A stretch of DNA of 64,000 bases, from the NCBI GenBank assembly GCA_047967505.1, contig CM106539.1; one strand, given 5' to 3'. Below, piece by piece: positions 48,301 through 60,900 of the stretch. The position numbers were made by a program, and so were the translations under genes. Origin of the DNA: Dipteris shenzhenensis. Its lineage: Eukaryota > Polypodiophyta > Polypodiopsida > Gleicheniales. How positions within the stretch are numbered: position 1 is the stretch's first letter; every line of letters begins with the position of its first letter. The notes under the pieces are model-generated. The model was given only the letters and a program-made list of their open reading frames with translations, had not been told where the DNA came from and did no database searches.

Positions 48301-49335
48301 TCTTTTCTACAAGTTACACAAAGCTCTGAATGGGCTCAAGCAATCGTCTCGGGCATGGTACATGAAACTTGACAACTTCTTCATTAACAACGGATTCTCC
48401 CGCTCCCGCTCCAATACTGATAATGGAATTTATAGCATTCAGGTCCAATAGCATGTATGCATCATGGCAATCTATGTTGATGATCTACTCATTGTTTCTA
48501 ACTCCGGCCAGCTTCTACTACAAACTAAGGGTCATCTTCAACGCACTTTCCAAATGAAAGATCTTGGTGTCGCAACTCATTTTCTAGGTATGCATACTGA
48601 GTGGTCAGAGAAACGAGACCGCATCTGTCTCTCCCAAACCTGGTATCTCACCTCTCTTCTTGAACAGTCGGGATTCATCAACAGCAAGCCCGTTCTTACT
48701 CCCATGACAACATTACCTCCCATTCCTGATGAATATTCTCCCATACTAGATTTTCCATATCGAGAAATCCTTGGAGCTCTCATGTATGCAATGCTTACTA
48801 CTCGCCAAGACTTGGCTTTCTATGTCTCCTACCTCATCAGATTTACTTCCTCCCCTCATGAACTTCACATTGCTGCTCTTAAATGCATCATGTGATACCT
48901 CAAAGGTACACTGAACTGCTCACTCTCTTATTGCTATGATGGACCTCCCATGCTTGGGTATTGTGATGTGGACTGGGCCAGCGATCCCCACTCATGCAAG
49001 TCTACTTCGGGTTACTTATTCATTCTTGCTGGTGGCCCCATTAGCTGGTGTTCACGAAAGCAATAGTGCACAGCTCTCTCCTCGACTAAAGCTGAATATG
49101 TCGCCCAGTCATGCAACACGAGAGTCTATATGGTTACATCGCTTCTTCCCTGAAATCCCCACTCTTCCTATCCCGCATCCTCTCCTCTTCACTGACCGCC
49201 AAGGTGCCCTCTCCCTCTCTGGCAATGGGACTTTTCACGAAAGAACCAAACATATTGATATCCGTTATCATTTCATCAGAGAGATTCTCAAGAACGAATG
49301 TATCAACATAGAATATTGCCCCACTAAGGATGCTT
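45309..49335 (+). pseudogene. Copia gag-pol, multiply broken
   Basis: Just after the primer-binding site, ATG at 45396 opens gag. Frames change near 45465 and 45805. A zinc knuckle CFKCGVFGHYARDC lies near 46173-46214. The protease motif FIDSCASSHMSP lies near 46327. The gag-pre-integrase (VPGLKRNLLAISCLDNRGY) and a badly decayed integrase core follow to about 47280. RT shows [52 protein letters not shown] and the YVDD active site near 48473. RNase H shows LSSTKAEYVA and RTKHIDIRYHFIRE. The order (integrase before RT) is diagnostic for copia. Many stops are TGA or TAG. Confidence 0.92.
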
Positions 49336-49560
49336 GCTGACATTCTCACGAAGCCTCTTCCACAAGATCGCCACAACTCCCTTTGTGCCCAAATGAACTG
49401 TTTATCGGGTGGGAGTGTTCAGCCAACTTAAGGCAACCTGAGAAAATTTAACCAGCAGACAACTCATATGAGTACACAGTAGGTAGCATGTGAGTGTTGA
49501 CATGGGGTGGGAGTAATTTTGTGATAAGACAACTCATCTGAGTTATCTGTTGGGTGGGAG

Positions 49561-49829
49561 TGTTGTTTGGTAAATTAGGTAGATCAGTGTGTAAGGTTAG
49601 CATGGTTGCATGCAGAGTAGGTTAGAAGGCGTGATAATAAGCAGTCAATTTTGGAGCGTAGAGTAGATACGAAATCAACGGGAAAGAGGTGGTTATATAC
49701 CCGCTGAGGGTTCTCTGTGAGTGTGCCTTTGTATCAGTGCTCCACTATTGCTAATTGAACTGTATTCATCTTGCTTTTCGTCTCCATCTCTCTCTTGCAA
49801 GTCAGTGTGTCTTGTTTCATTTTTCTACA
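49561..49829 (+). repeat. Copia 3' LTR
   Basis: 269 bp with TGTTG...CTACA ends and no insertions. It provides the template for recognising the three fragments of the 5' LTR. Confidence 0.93.
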
Positions 49830-49834
49830 CAGGA

Positions 49835-51943
49835 TACTTCAGAACCAACTTCAAGGTCCGATCCAATCGATGTGATGAAAGGTAATAGCATGGGCCAATA
49901 TCTCTCTTGAACAATATCATGTTCGCAAGTAGTTATTGGGAACCTCCTACAAAAGCGTGGATCGGATGGGCACAACGGTAACTGTAAAGAGCTTTGTGAG
50001 CTTCATGGAAGACCCAAGGCGGTGGGGGTAGAAAGCGTAGAACTGAGTGAATGAATACAAGCTGAGGGTCAAAGAGAGCCTTGGGGGATACGAGAGTTCA
50101 GTTGGTAAGTAGAGAGTGTGTTGATTCGAAGCTTTCTAATACTTTTTCGTCGGCTCGTTTTGACACTACTTTGAGACTATAGGAACAACGAGGCCAAATT
50201 AGAAAATCCATAGTGAGTCTGCAAACTAAACTCTACTTCAAAATGAACCTGGATCGTCTCCAATCTTTTTGCTGGTGTGTTCAAGTCTCTGGCCTCTCCT
50301 CGCGCCCAGAAATGGAGTCGTTCTTGTATGATGGATAGCCGATACCACACAGATGCACACGAGAGGCACAGTATAATCATTAGGGGACGTTTGAGGTCTC
50401 AAAAGGGCCTCGTAAGGAATAGATTAAGGAAGAGATTAAGTTAAGCAAAAGTGACCTACTATGGTAACCCAAGGATATAAGGGACCCCTGGCATTTACTA
50501 AGCTGACATGGGTCATCTTGTCCCTAATGGATCAAGGGCCTAGGATGCCTTGGATGGGGCCAAGGTTGACTTTAGTGGCCTCCAAATCTGACAAGGGAAA
50601 GGCCTAATAAAGAGGGATAATGCGCTTGTAGACCATTAGATCTATTCAAGATCTATGGTGGAGATGGAGATGCTTCATGAAGGGCTAGGATTGAGGCGCT
50701 TCATGGAGGGAGGGTGGAGATCACAAGATAAAGTTGGATGGACCGGATTGAAGCGCCATATTGGATGGCCCGGATTGAAGCGCCTCTTTCTCTCACCTCC
50801 TTCAATCTATCAAAGACTTTGATAAACTCTCTGTGCGTGTGTGTTTGGATTGTGGGGTTTGGGGGGGGGCTTGGGGATTATATATTAATGTAGCGAGATG
50901 GACTCATGACAATCTTTGAGTTTGCTCTCGCGATGCTTCGAGTATAATGTATTGGGAGAACTATGCACACCTTAATGATTTGATAGCTTTTGACACATGT
51001 AACACTATTGGAGTTCAGTGAGATTGAAGGTTATACACGTAGGAAACACCATTGTGAAGCCAGATCAATGATAGCTGCTTTTTGGGTCACTTTGAGGATG
51101 TTATTCCAAAATTGCCTCCAAATTCAATTCTGATCGAAAATACCATGTGATAAGAGAATGATATAATATAGTAGCCGGATCCTTCAAACTTCCAAAAAAA
51201 ATTCCTCGAGATGAGAACACAAAGCATTGCCTCTAGGCTTACATTCACTCAAGAAATACCCAGAAAAGAATCTGCAAGTTGGTTGCAGCTTATGCCAGAC
51301 ATCATATCATTGTTGCTCGAGAAGGAGCCTTGTTTCTTGGTTCTACAAGGATGCATCTCAAGGTAGGGGTGCTCTTTTTGAGTACTTCCCCTTGATAATC
51401 TTTTAAAATGTTCATTTTTCATGGACCTTACACTTCAAAAGCTAAAATGCATGTATTTTCCCACACTATTTGGTAGTACGAACACTTCAATTCCATAATT
51501 TATGCACCTTCTATTTTGACAAAAAGACGTGAAAGTTTGCAATCTTATCTTTAGAGATCTTAAAGTATTGAGCTACATGAACATTCCCAACCTCGAAAAA
51601 GAAGCTTGGATGATGATATTCATCCTGTCCAAGCGTGAGTGTCAACATGCCAACATAGATCACAAGAATTAAATACTTCAGATCCATTCAAGGTGCACAT
51701 AGCTGGTAACGATCTTCCATCCCAAATGGCAGCTAGCATCATGTGGCGAATTCGCACTGTGAATTCACATTCAAGCTTACATAAGCTGCTTATTAAATGA
51801 ATTTTGGTTGATTGGACAAGCTTATTCAATATATAATCTGTAACATTGAGCTGTATACCAAAATATATGCTAATAAAGGCGCTTACCTGAACATTTCTCC
51901 CACAAAATCGATAAGCAATTTTGACCACCTTGTTAGTGGTCCA
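49835..51943. other. Intergenic DNA before the methyltransferase gene
   Basis: No recognisable coding sequence. The part near 51600-51943 lies directly downstream of the methyltransferase stop and probably includes its 3' UTR (minus strand). A G-run lies at about 50864-50871. Confidence 0.5.
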
Positions 51944-54900
51944 TCATGCAGACTTTTCAATTGATTTCACCTCATAGATGACTCCTTCAAAAACTCCATC
52001 AGAGACTTGAGTTCTTGTTCCGTCGATTTCACAAACTTCAAGATCATGGTTTCTGGCTTCTCTTAGTATTACAGCTTCCACACTGCCATAGCAACGTGGA
52101 TTGAAAACAAGCATGCATTTATTAGTCAAGTTTAGAATGTTTGCACGTTATTAACCCAAAAGGACAGATAACAGACAGTCACAAGTTTCAAATGCAAGAT
52201 AGGCTTCCTATACCAAATTGTTAGGTCAAGGTTTTACATGCACAATTCCTAGGAGTCTTGACAGGAAACCACTTGCCCTTGTAACTGACGTGATCTGATA
52301 GGATTAAAAATGTTGATTTTAGGACATACACAATATTCCTCTGAACAAACGTACTTGTTGACGCTGAACAAACATACTTTTTGACAGTGTGTTCCTCTGA
52401 ACAAACGTACTTGTTGAACAAAAAAGTTGTATTATGCAAACAGGTTCCTTCTGCGAGCTGGAACAGGGACCAAATTTGGCCTGTCCTGTTCCTGCTGTGG
52501 CAACTCTCTGCCCTTTTCACCACTTATCGTTGCCAACTTGGAAGTCAAGTATGTAGTTTTAAGGATCTCAAGGATCAACCAGATTCGTAGAGCGTTTTCA
52601 ATCAATGAATTTTACTATGAAATGGCTGATGAAAAATCAATTCGTGAAATTACTCTGAATAGCTAAAACTCAATAAGTTGTTTAAGAAAAGAGCTAACAA
52701 TTTGAACCGTCATAAGATCTGCAATATTTAGATTTGTGCTGCTCGAATGAGACCAGAAAACCTTCCCCCAGATAATCTCCTGTGTGAGCTGAATCTGTCT
52801 TTATAGTAGGAAAAGCATTCTACGACAGTGGCATATTCCAAGAACTGCCACATACTAACTAAGCAACCCATTGCAACTTCGTTTATGCTGAAAGAGAATT
52901 TTCAATCACATGCATGATACAGTGCTAACAGTTGGAAGATAACCTTCACCCTTCGTGGGTAAAAGACTCTACTTTTGAATCCTTCCCTTGGCATCCTGCC
53001 ATCCTTTCGTTACAGGATGCTTTGGGGACATTCGCAGCCATGCAGGTGTGGGATCCCTTACAGATGGTCCTTCAAAGCCTCTTTGGGGTCCGGTGTCAAG
53101 GTATCAGGATGTTGTCTATTGCTGCTCTAAAAGGTGGTCTGATGCCAAATCAGACGTGGTGGCTGCTGGAAAGTGATGCCTTGGATAGCACAAAGATGCT
53201 TTGGGGAAATTTGCACAGCTAGACAATGAGGGCCTGGGACCCCTCATAGGTGTTGTTCTTGGGGCCTTTTGGCATGTACACAGCCCACATAACAGTGCAC
53301 CCTTATATAGATGCAAAGCATTCAATGCGTACAACCAACTTTAATCCCCTCTTTAAATGTGTCTACTTTACATGACACTGAGACATAAAAGTTATTCTAT
53401 TTTCCTAGAGATTTATTCATCGTTTTATTAGGAAGCTCTCCATGCACGTGCACATTTCATAAGCAATCCATAAATAAAGAATGGAAGTTTCTTCAAAGTC
53501 ACTAACCATCTTTATATTTGGATCTACTGCAGATGGCTGTTAAGAAATCAGTGATCTTTTGAACTTCACATCTGCGACCTTCCCATTGTGCAAAGACTCT
53601 AGGAGTCATTTGGGTTCTTAAAAGTGTCAACCCCTTTCTGATGCCAAGTCCAAAAAACTGTGCTTCTACTATTTCCAAGTGATGCCCAAGAGGCTTGGCA
53701 TCAATTGAAGGACCGCTCTTATCACATGTAGTTGCATAGCTGAAGTTATATAGTAGGTAATTTGGCCAAATTAACCAACAGACCATATCATGTTGCAAGG
53801 CTCTTCGTGAGCTATGAATCTTCATGCTTTTCTAGTGTGGTGTCATTGAGACAACTCCTACATGTTAGGTCTACTATTTCCAAGTGATGCCCAACAGGCT
53901 TGGCATCAATTGAAGGACCGCTCTTATCACATGTAGTTGCATAGCTGAAGTTATATAGTAGGTAATTTGGCCGAATTAACCAACAGACCATATCATGTTG
54001 CAAGGCTCTTCGTGAGCTATGAATCTTCATGCTTTTCTAGTGTGGTGTCATTGAGACAACTCCTACATGTTAGGACTGCTGAATTTCCTCTGAAGCCTTA
54101 AGGCTCAACAAGGCATCCCTAAGTGACTATTAGCCTTCAAATCCTCTTCCAAGCAGCATGCACATGGAATTAAGTTATTGCAAAGTCAGGTCGAAGATAT
54201 AAAAAGTACCTGACTGATGCTAATCCACATGCACTTCAGGCCTAGTCTCCAAGCTCAAATACGATCATTTCTCTCCTGAACCATGACAAATTTAAACTTG
54301 CCATCCAGCTTTTATTGTACTATATAAAGTTACAATGTTACATTGTATCCATTGTTGTCAATATCAAAGGGATGGCCATTCAAAACATTTTCATCCAAAC
54401 TTGCAAGCTGTCTCCGGTCTCCAACCACCCTCCAAACTTGAGCCTGACAACCTGGGGGCGGCGCAGGGGGCGGGGGAGAGGGTTGTCGATGGTAGGAGGA
54501 GGATGGAGCAAAGAAGGGCCTATAGAGGGGGCTGTTGTGGTATATCTGTTCCTCCTAGGCCTATCATCCTCCTTGGCATTGCTTACAATTTATTGGGCAA
54601 GGTAGTAAGCCTTAGGCTCTAGCCCCTTCTGTCCAACCTTATCTCCTCAATTTAAAGGCTAGCAAATGCCCCATACCACAAAAACAAATTCTCAAGGAAC
54701 TTTCGGCATAGCATCTCGTGATCTGCATGTAGATGGAAGGAGTCTAGACCATCCAATGGTGTGTGCACACTGAATGAACTCACAATAGCCTTACAGGCTA
54801 AATAGCACGCTACTCACGTCCTAGCCACTGCCAAGCACGTGGGCTAGAGATCAAAATCTCACAAGCCCAAGCCTATAACTTTCATGTCTCATGCCACCAA

Positions 54901-57900
54901 AATCCATTCCCAAGGAACCTTTGACATAGAATCTCATGATCCGCCATGTAGATGGCAGGAGTCTAGGCTCAAGAGCCAGACTAGACCATCCAGTGGTGTG
55001 TGCATAGTGAATGAGCTCACAATAGCCTTGGCCACTCTTATATAGAAGAGCACCCCCCTTTATGGAAAGCATCCTGGCCAAAATTAGCCAACTAGCCCTT
55101 CGCTACTATCTAAATCCTCTAGACCCCACAATAGCCTCCTTTCCTTAATCCTAGGGATTCCCCCTAACCCTGTTGGATTAAGGTACTATTCCGAGGATTA
55201 GCGTCTAGGTACATAACACTACAACAGGTACAAGTGCTTTAGCAGTTCCACTAGACATTACATTGTTGCAGCCATGGGAGGAGCAAGATGCAGAGCATTT
55301 GCAATGCTCATACATACCATGAAGGACAATGTATACCATTGATTCCTCTGGCTAAGGAAAAAGGGGGGGGGCGGGGTTATATCCAACATGTAGCCATAGG
55401 CTGGAGGAAGGCTAGAGGAGGAGACAAAAGAAGGATGAAGGGTCAGAGAGGGGCCAAAGCTAGGGGTGGTTTGATAGGGGGCAGAGAAAGGTTGTGAGAT
55501 CCTCGAACTGCGATTAAAGATTCAAGAGATGTGAAGTGAAAACCAGGGAGAAAATGAGGGAGGGGTGACGAGAGAGAGTTAAAGTAAGCAGGCGAGGGGT
55601 GGGAAGAGGGGCTGAGAGCTGGATGCAGAGGCAGAGAGAAGAGGGAAGGATGAAAGGCGAGCCCAGAGAAAGGGCGGAGGCAAAGGAAAGCCAACATCTC
55701 CGACAAAGGAGGATGGGCAGGAGGACAACCTTCTGGACCATCGACAGCGAGAGACATGGCATCAAATTATCATTGAGTTGCTTGTTCACTAGCGTGATCT
55801 TGATCATTCCGATGCTACTTGGCAGTCCGATGAAGATATGCAGCAGTACTTTAAGTATCAGACATTATTCATTCTACACAGTTCATCTTTCCCCATGGTC
55901 TTCATTTGAGTGGGAGGCTATGTCACAATCTGTGCCATATTCCTTTCCTAAAACCTTACGATTTTCAATGAGCACCTGGTAAGAGATTAATAAAATATTT
56001 TGTTGTGAGGTTAAGACTTGCAGAAGGGTTCACGCCCCACAAAAGTATTTTTAAGAGCCTTAGGGGTATGCTGAGTAGTGACAGTGCTTTTAAACTTACA
56101 ACTGAGCATATTACCTCTTTGTACGTGCTACGTAAGCAAGGATGAATTTGCTATGTGAACCTTGCTTGTGATTCAACAGGCATTGAACTGTCTTAAGCAA
56201 CAAATGTATGTTGTCCTGCTGGTAACCTGATCATTGATTAAGGATTTAAAAAAAAACACCATAGAGGATCAACAAGCAGACCACATAATGTCAGTATCAA
56301 GCTGTTGAATTAGTTTCAGTTAGTACCTCTAAAAACTCAGGGAAGAATAAGAAGACTTCTGACAGAGGCAAGGAGGCAGAGGTTACCCAACCTGCAGCAG
56401 CGCCTCAGAGACCTGACAGGCAGCCGCCCCAGGGTCCTGGGAGAGCTTCTTCTTCGTCTGTAGCCCGCCCTCCGTAGCCTCAGGTCCCCCTCTCTTCCGA
56501 TCCCCAGCTCCCTTCCACTCAGCCCCAGCCCCTACCCCAGCCGCAGCCCCCTTTTCCCGGCCCACAGCATCAGCCCCCGCCTCTTCCTCTTCAGCCCCCT
56601 CCTCTTCCTCTTCAGCCCCAGTCCCAGCCCCAGCCTCATCCCTCCTCCCCCGCCCCTCTCAGCTCTTCCGCAGTGTCAGCTGCACCGGTGGTTCCTCAAC
56701 CGCGGGCAGCCCCCACTCCCCCTCCTCCGCCCCCCCCGCTAGTCGCTTCCGTGGAGTCTGAGTTGCCTACCCCTCAACCTCCTTCCCCTTCCCCACCCCA
56801 GGCAGGGCACCCCGAGACTGCACCACCCCTGGAGTAGTCTTCCTTGTCTGCTAGCCCGACCCCCTCAGTTGCAGACTCTGGCGGGCCTCAGCTCCAGGAG
56901 AGAGAGCTTCCTTGCGACTTCTACAGGTCCGGTCCCTGGGATTACTTGGATGTGGCCGACCTCGGGACCTTCCCAGCTTGCCTCGACATCAGTATCTTCC
57001 TGCTCCGTAAAGGGGCGGATGGGAAGATCGCAACCTTGGCCCCGAGGGATGGCCCCAGCTTTGCTTTCACCTTTCTCAGCGACGGCACCGAGATTTGGAC
57101 AGACGACTCGGTCTGGGAGGCTCTCAGAGAGCAGACGCACGCTCAGATTTGCTCCTGGATAGGCCCGTCGGGTGGACAGCTTCTCGAGACTCAGTGGTCC
57201 GAGGGTGACGTGCACCTGCGGTGGTGTTGCGCCGCCAAGCGTTTCAGATTGATTGTGATCCTCAGGCCCCCTCTGTCGTGGACCCTCCCCCAGGATGTCA
57301 GAGCCTGGACTCCTCAGAAACTTCGCGCCTTCTACGGGATGACTACCTCAGAGATCTCGAGTTGGCTCGAGAAAGCGTTTGTCCATGGCACCAAAGGCCT
57401 CACGCCTTTGCTAAAAGTTTTGAAGAACGGGCAGGATGACCCCGCCTCCCCCTCCAAACCCTCACAAAAGCGTCAGCGCCTTCATTCCGAAATTTCAGCC
57501 TCTTGATCGACCTCAGCCGCGAGCAGACAGTTGTTCGCAGCCTACCAGTCCTCATCATGAGCTTACACCTTGTCTCCTGGAACGTGAACGGGTTTCATTC
57601 TTCTGGCACCCGTGGTCCTAGGAAGCTCATCTTGAGACAGGAACTTCAGCCAGCAGTGATTGGTCGCTTGGATATACTCCTGCTCCAGGAGCATAAGCTT
57701 TCAGTGGCTCATTCCCGTAGCTGCGGGAAGATCCTCCCTGGACGCTCTCACACTTATTGGGAGCCCTCGATCGGTGCACAGGGGAGGAGTGGCGGTGTCT
57801 GCACCTCCGTTTGCGAGTCGTTTGCCCAAGGAGTTTTTGGCCATGGTACGTTGATCCCAGGGCGTGCACTTTGGGTTGGCCTAGAGTTGGAGGGCTCCAA

Positions 57901-60900
57901 AATAGGAATCCTCAACATCTATGCACCCACAGACCTCCGATGCAGAGCCACCTTCTGGAGGACACTCACAGAGATTCTCCCAGACATGGATTCGTGGATT
58001 GTTGGAGGTGACTTCAACAATCTGGAGACTTTGGAGGACCAGTAGGGAAGAGGACCAGAGTTTACAGGTATAGCTCAGGCAAAGCAGTCCGCTTGGGACT
58101 CCTTTATCTTCGCGATAGGAGGTAGGGACAGCTGGAGAGACCCGTCCTTCCGCCGATGGCACGGGAGCTTGGACTTCTCATGGGGCTTCCGCAGGGAAGG
58201 AGGCAGACTCCTGGAGAGACTGGACAGATTTTATGTCAGTGATTGGGCCATCAGCAGAGGTGGTCAGGTGGGTGTAGTGCCAGGGACGACACTCTCCGAC
58301 CACGCGCCAGTGCTCTTATCACTAGACTCGGCAGCTCAGTCCCTTCCTCCCCGTTCGTGCAGGATTCCTGATTCCATCTTCTCTAGGGAGGAGGTGCGCA
58401 GTAGTATCGGTAGCCTTTGGGACAGAGATTGGGACGAGTGCGTGGATCTGGTAGAGTCGGTGGCGCAAGCTCTGCAGGAGTCCAGCCAGATTTGCCAGCT
58501 CGCAGCCCTTCAGGTTCGCCAGGAGTGGTGGGACAGAGAGAGAGCTCTTCGTAGGGACCTCGCCTCCATTCAGCGACTCCAGCAGGAAGCTCCGAGTTCG
58601 GAGGAGCTTCGGATCCAGGCCCTTCGAGCCAGAGCCCTTCTTGAGGAGACTCTCCAGCGCCGCTCAGAGTTTTCTTATCACGCCTCCCTCTCCTACTGGG
58701 CTCGGAAGGGCGACCGGATGAGCAAAGAGTTCTTCAGGACGCATGGCCAGAGAGCAGCAGGTGACCAGCTCCGGAGTCTTAGGACAGCGGAGGGGCACAT
58801 CGTTACTGATCCGGAAGAGGTCTTGGGGTTGGCTACCGACTTCTACAGGACTCTTTTCCAACAGGAGCAGCTTGCCCCCCGTACTAGACGTTCCCGCGAG
58901 GAGGTGTGGAGGCACATTCCAACCCTTGTTCAGCCCAGCATGCAGACGACGTTGATGGCACCGTTCACCACTGTCGAGATGCAGGAGGCCTTGATGGCCA
59001 TCGATGGGCAGAAATGCCCTGGCGAGGATGGGCTCTCTCGCGCTTTCTTCACCTCTTTCTGGGATCAGATCCATCAGCCCCTCCTAGCAGCCCTCCAGAG
59101 GATTTTCAGCAGCGGACATATGCCAGAGAGCCTCTCTTCGGGATTGATATGCCTCATCCCGAAATGAGGAGACCGACAGGAGATCCGTCAGTGGCGCCCG
59201 ATCACTCTCCTCACCACTGCCTACAAAATCCTTGCCAAGATGATCAGCGCCAGAGTTCGGCTACTACTTCCTGACCTCATTCATGACACTCAGACAGGCT
59301 TTGTCCAGGATCGCAGTATCCTGGATAATGTCTTCACCTTCTCAGAGACGACGGAGTGGGCTCAGCACAGCGGGTCGCACTTAGCCATCCTACTTCTCGA
59401 CTTTGAGAAGGCCTACGATCGAGTGGACTGGTCCTTCCTGGAGGGTACTTTGGAGAGACTTGGATTCTTAGTAGGATGGATTCAGGGTATCTCAGCGTTA
59501 TACAGGACAGCTTCCAGCCAGGTCATCATCGGCGGCAGGATGGGAGAGCGATTTCGATTGGAGAGATCAGTGCGTCAGGGTTGCCCCCTCGCTCCTTACC
59601 TATTTCTCTTCTTCGCCGAGGCGATGACATACTACCTTCGGGCGAGGTCGACCGGGATCCGGGGAGTTCGCCTTCCCATCAGGGAGGACACGGAGCTCCT
59701 GGACTCGGAGTATGCAGATGACACAGCGTTGTATGTTCAGGATGATGAGATGATGCTGGAGAGGGTGAGGCTGGCCTTAGAGGTCTTCTGCTCGGCAGCC
59801 GGTGCGAAAATCAACTGGAACAAATCAGTTGGTTTTCTCACAAACCCTGGGGCATGCTCACAGTGGGGGAGGTTTTTGGGTTTCAGATGGATCCCGCGGG
59901 GGCAGACAGCTAGATATCTCGGCTTTCAGGTCGGCCTGGACATCACGCCAGCTCAGCAGTTTCTCCCGGTGCTAGATTCCATTCGACGGAAGCTGGCTTT
60001 CTGGAGCACTGCTAAGCTCTCTCTTGCAGGTCGTGCTCTTGTAGTCAACCAGGTTCTCCTGGCCACGGCCTGGTATGTGGCCTCTTGTTGGTGCTTCTCG
60101 AGATCCAGCGTGGCACAGCTCAGGAGGATGGTCCGGAATTTCCTGTGGTCTGGGGGGGATGGTCTCAGAGATACCAGAGCCAGGGTAGCCTGGTAGACAG
60201 TCATTCTTCCGTAGGCTGAGGGTGGCTTGGGGGTCATTGATCCTGAGCTTCAGAGTCAGGCCCTGCTGGGCAAGTTAGTTATCCGCGGTTTGACCCCGGG
60301 GGGGCAAACGTGGAAGATGTTACTTCAGCAGGGGATCAGTTCTTGCGTCCCGCGCCGAGGTGGAGAGTGGCTACCGTCCCTCCGGTGGATCTTCACCTCT
60401 GCACAGCTTACTCACCCCCGCTCCCCGCTCATTCGTAGCCTTCTCACGGTTTGGAGGCGACTCCGTCTCAGTCTCCTCCAGTCCCCTCCTAGCAGTCAGG
60501 AGGAGATCGACCGCCAGCCGCTCATCTGGAACGATTAGGTCAGAGACACCTTGGGCCTTCAGCTGGGGGAGATGTCACATATCCTGTGGGACGGCTGGAT
60601 GCGGGGGCCAGCCCGGTCCCTTCGAGTTTGGAGGGACACTTGGAGACCGTTGCTCTAGCAGCCGCAGCCGGAGGTGTCCGTGGAGCTCAGGCGAGACGCA
60701 CAGAGATAGACGGAGCGATTCCTGCCGGTTGGTTAGTTCCACCCGAGATTCAGATCCTCATGCCTGGTGATGACCGTTGGCTTGGACAGTTCACCCCCCG
60801 TGGCATTCCACTGGTGGTTGCAGGCCGGATGGACGACACCTCTGTATCCTTCTTTGCGGTTTTGGGGGACGGCCGACTCAGGAGAGAGGGTGTGCTCATC

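Larger units (their letters stand above)
36495..49829 (+). mobile_element. Ty1/copia retrotransposon with nested insertions
   Basis: The element starts TGTTGTTTGG at 36495 and ends TTTTCTACA at 49829. It is flanked by the target duplication CAGGA (36490-36494 and 49830-49834). The 3' LTR is intact (49561-49829, 269 bp). The 5' LTR survives in three pieces: 36495-36608, about 39636-39784 and about 45266-45308. The primer-binding site TGGTATCAGAGCC follows directly at 45309. A polypurine stretch (GGGTGGGAG) precedes the 3' LTR. LTR pieces differ at around 7 percent of positions, so the insertion is older than the elements nested in it. Confidence 0.95.

Noticed and set aside
55218-55235. CACTACAA word at 55218 as another CACTA terminus
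   Set aside because: No subterminal repeats or partner end nearby.
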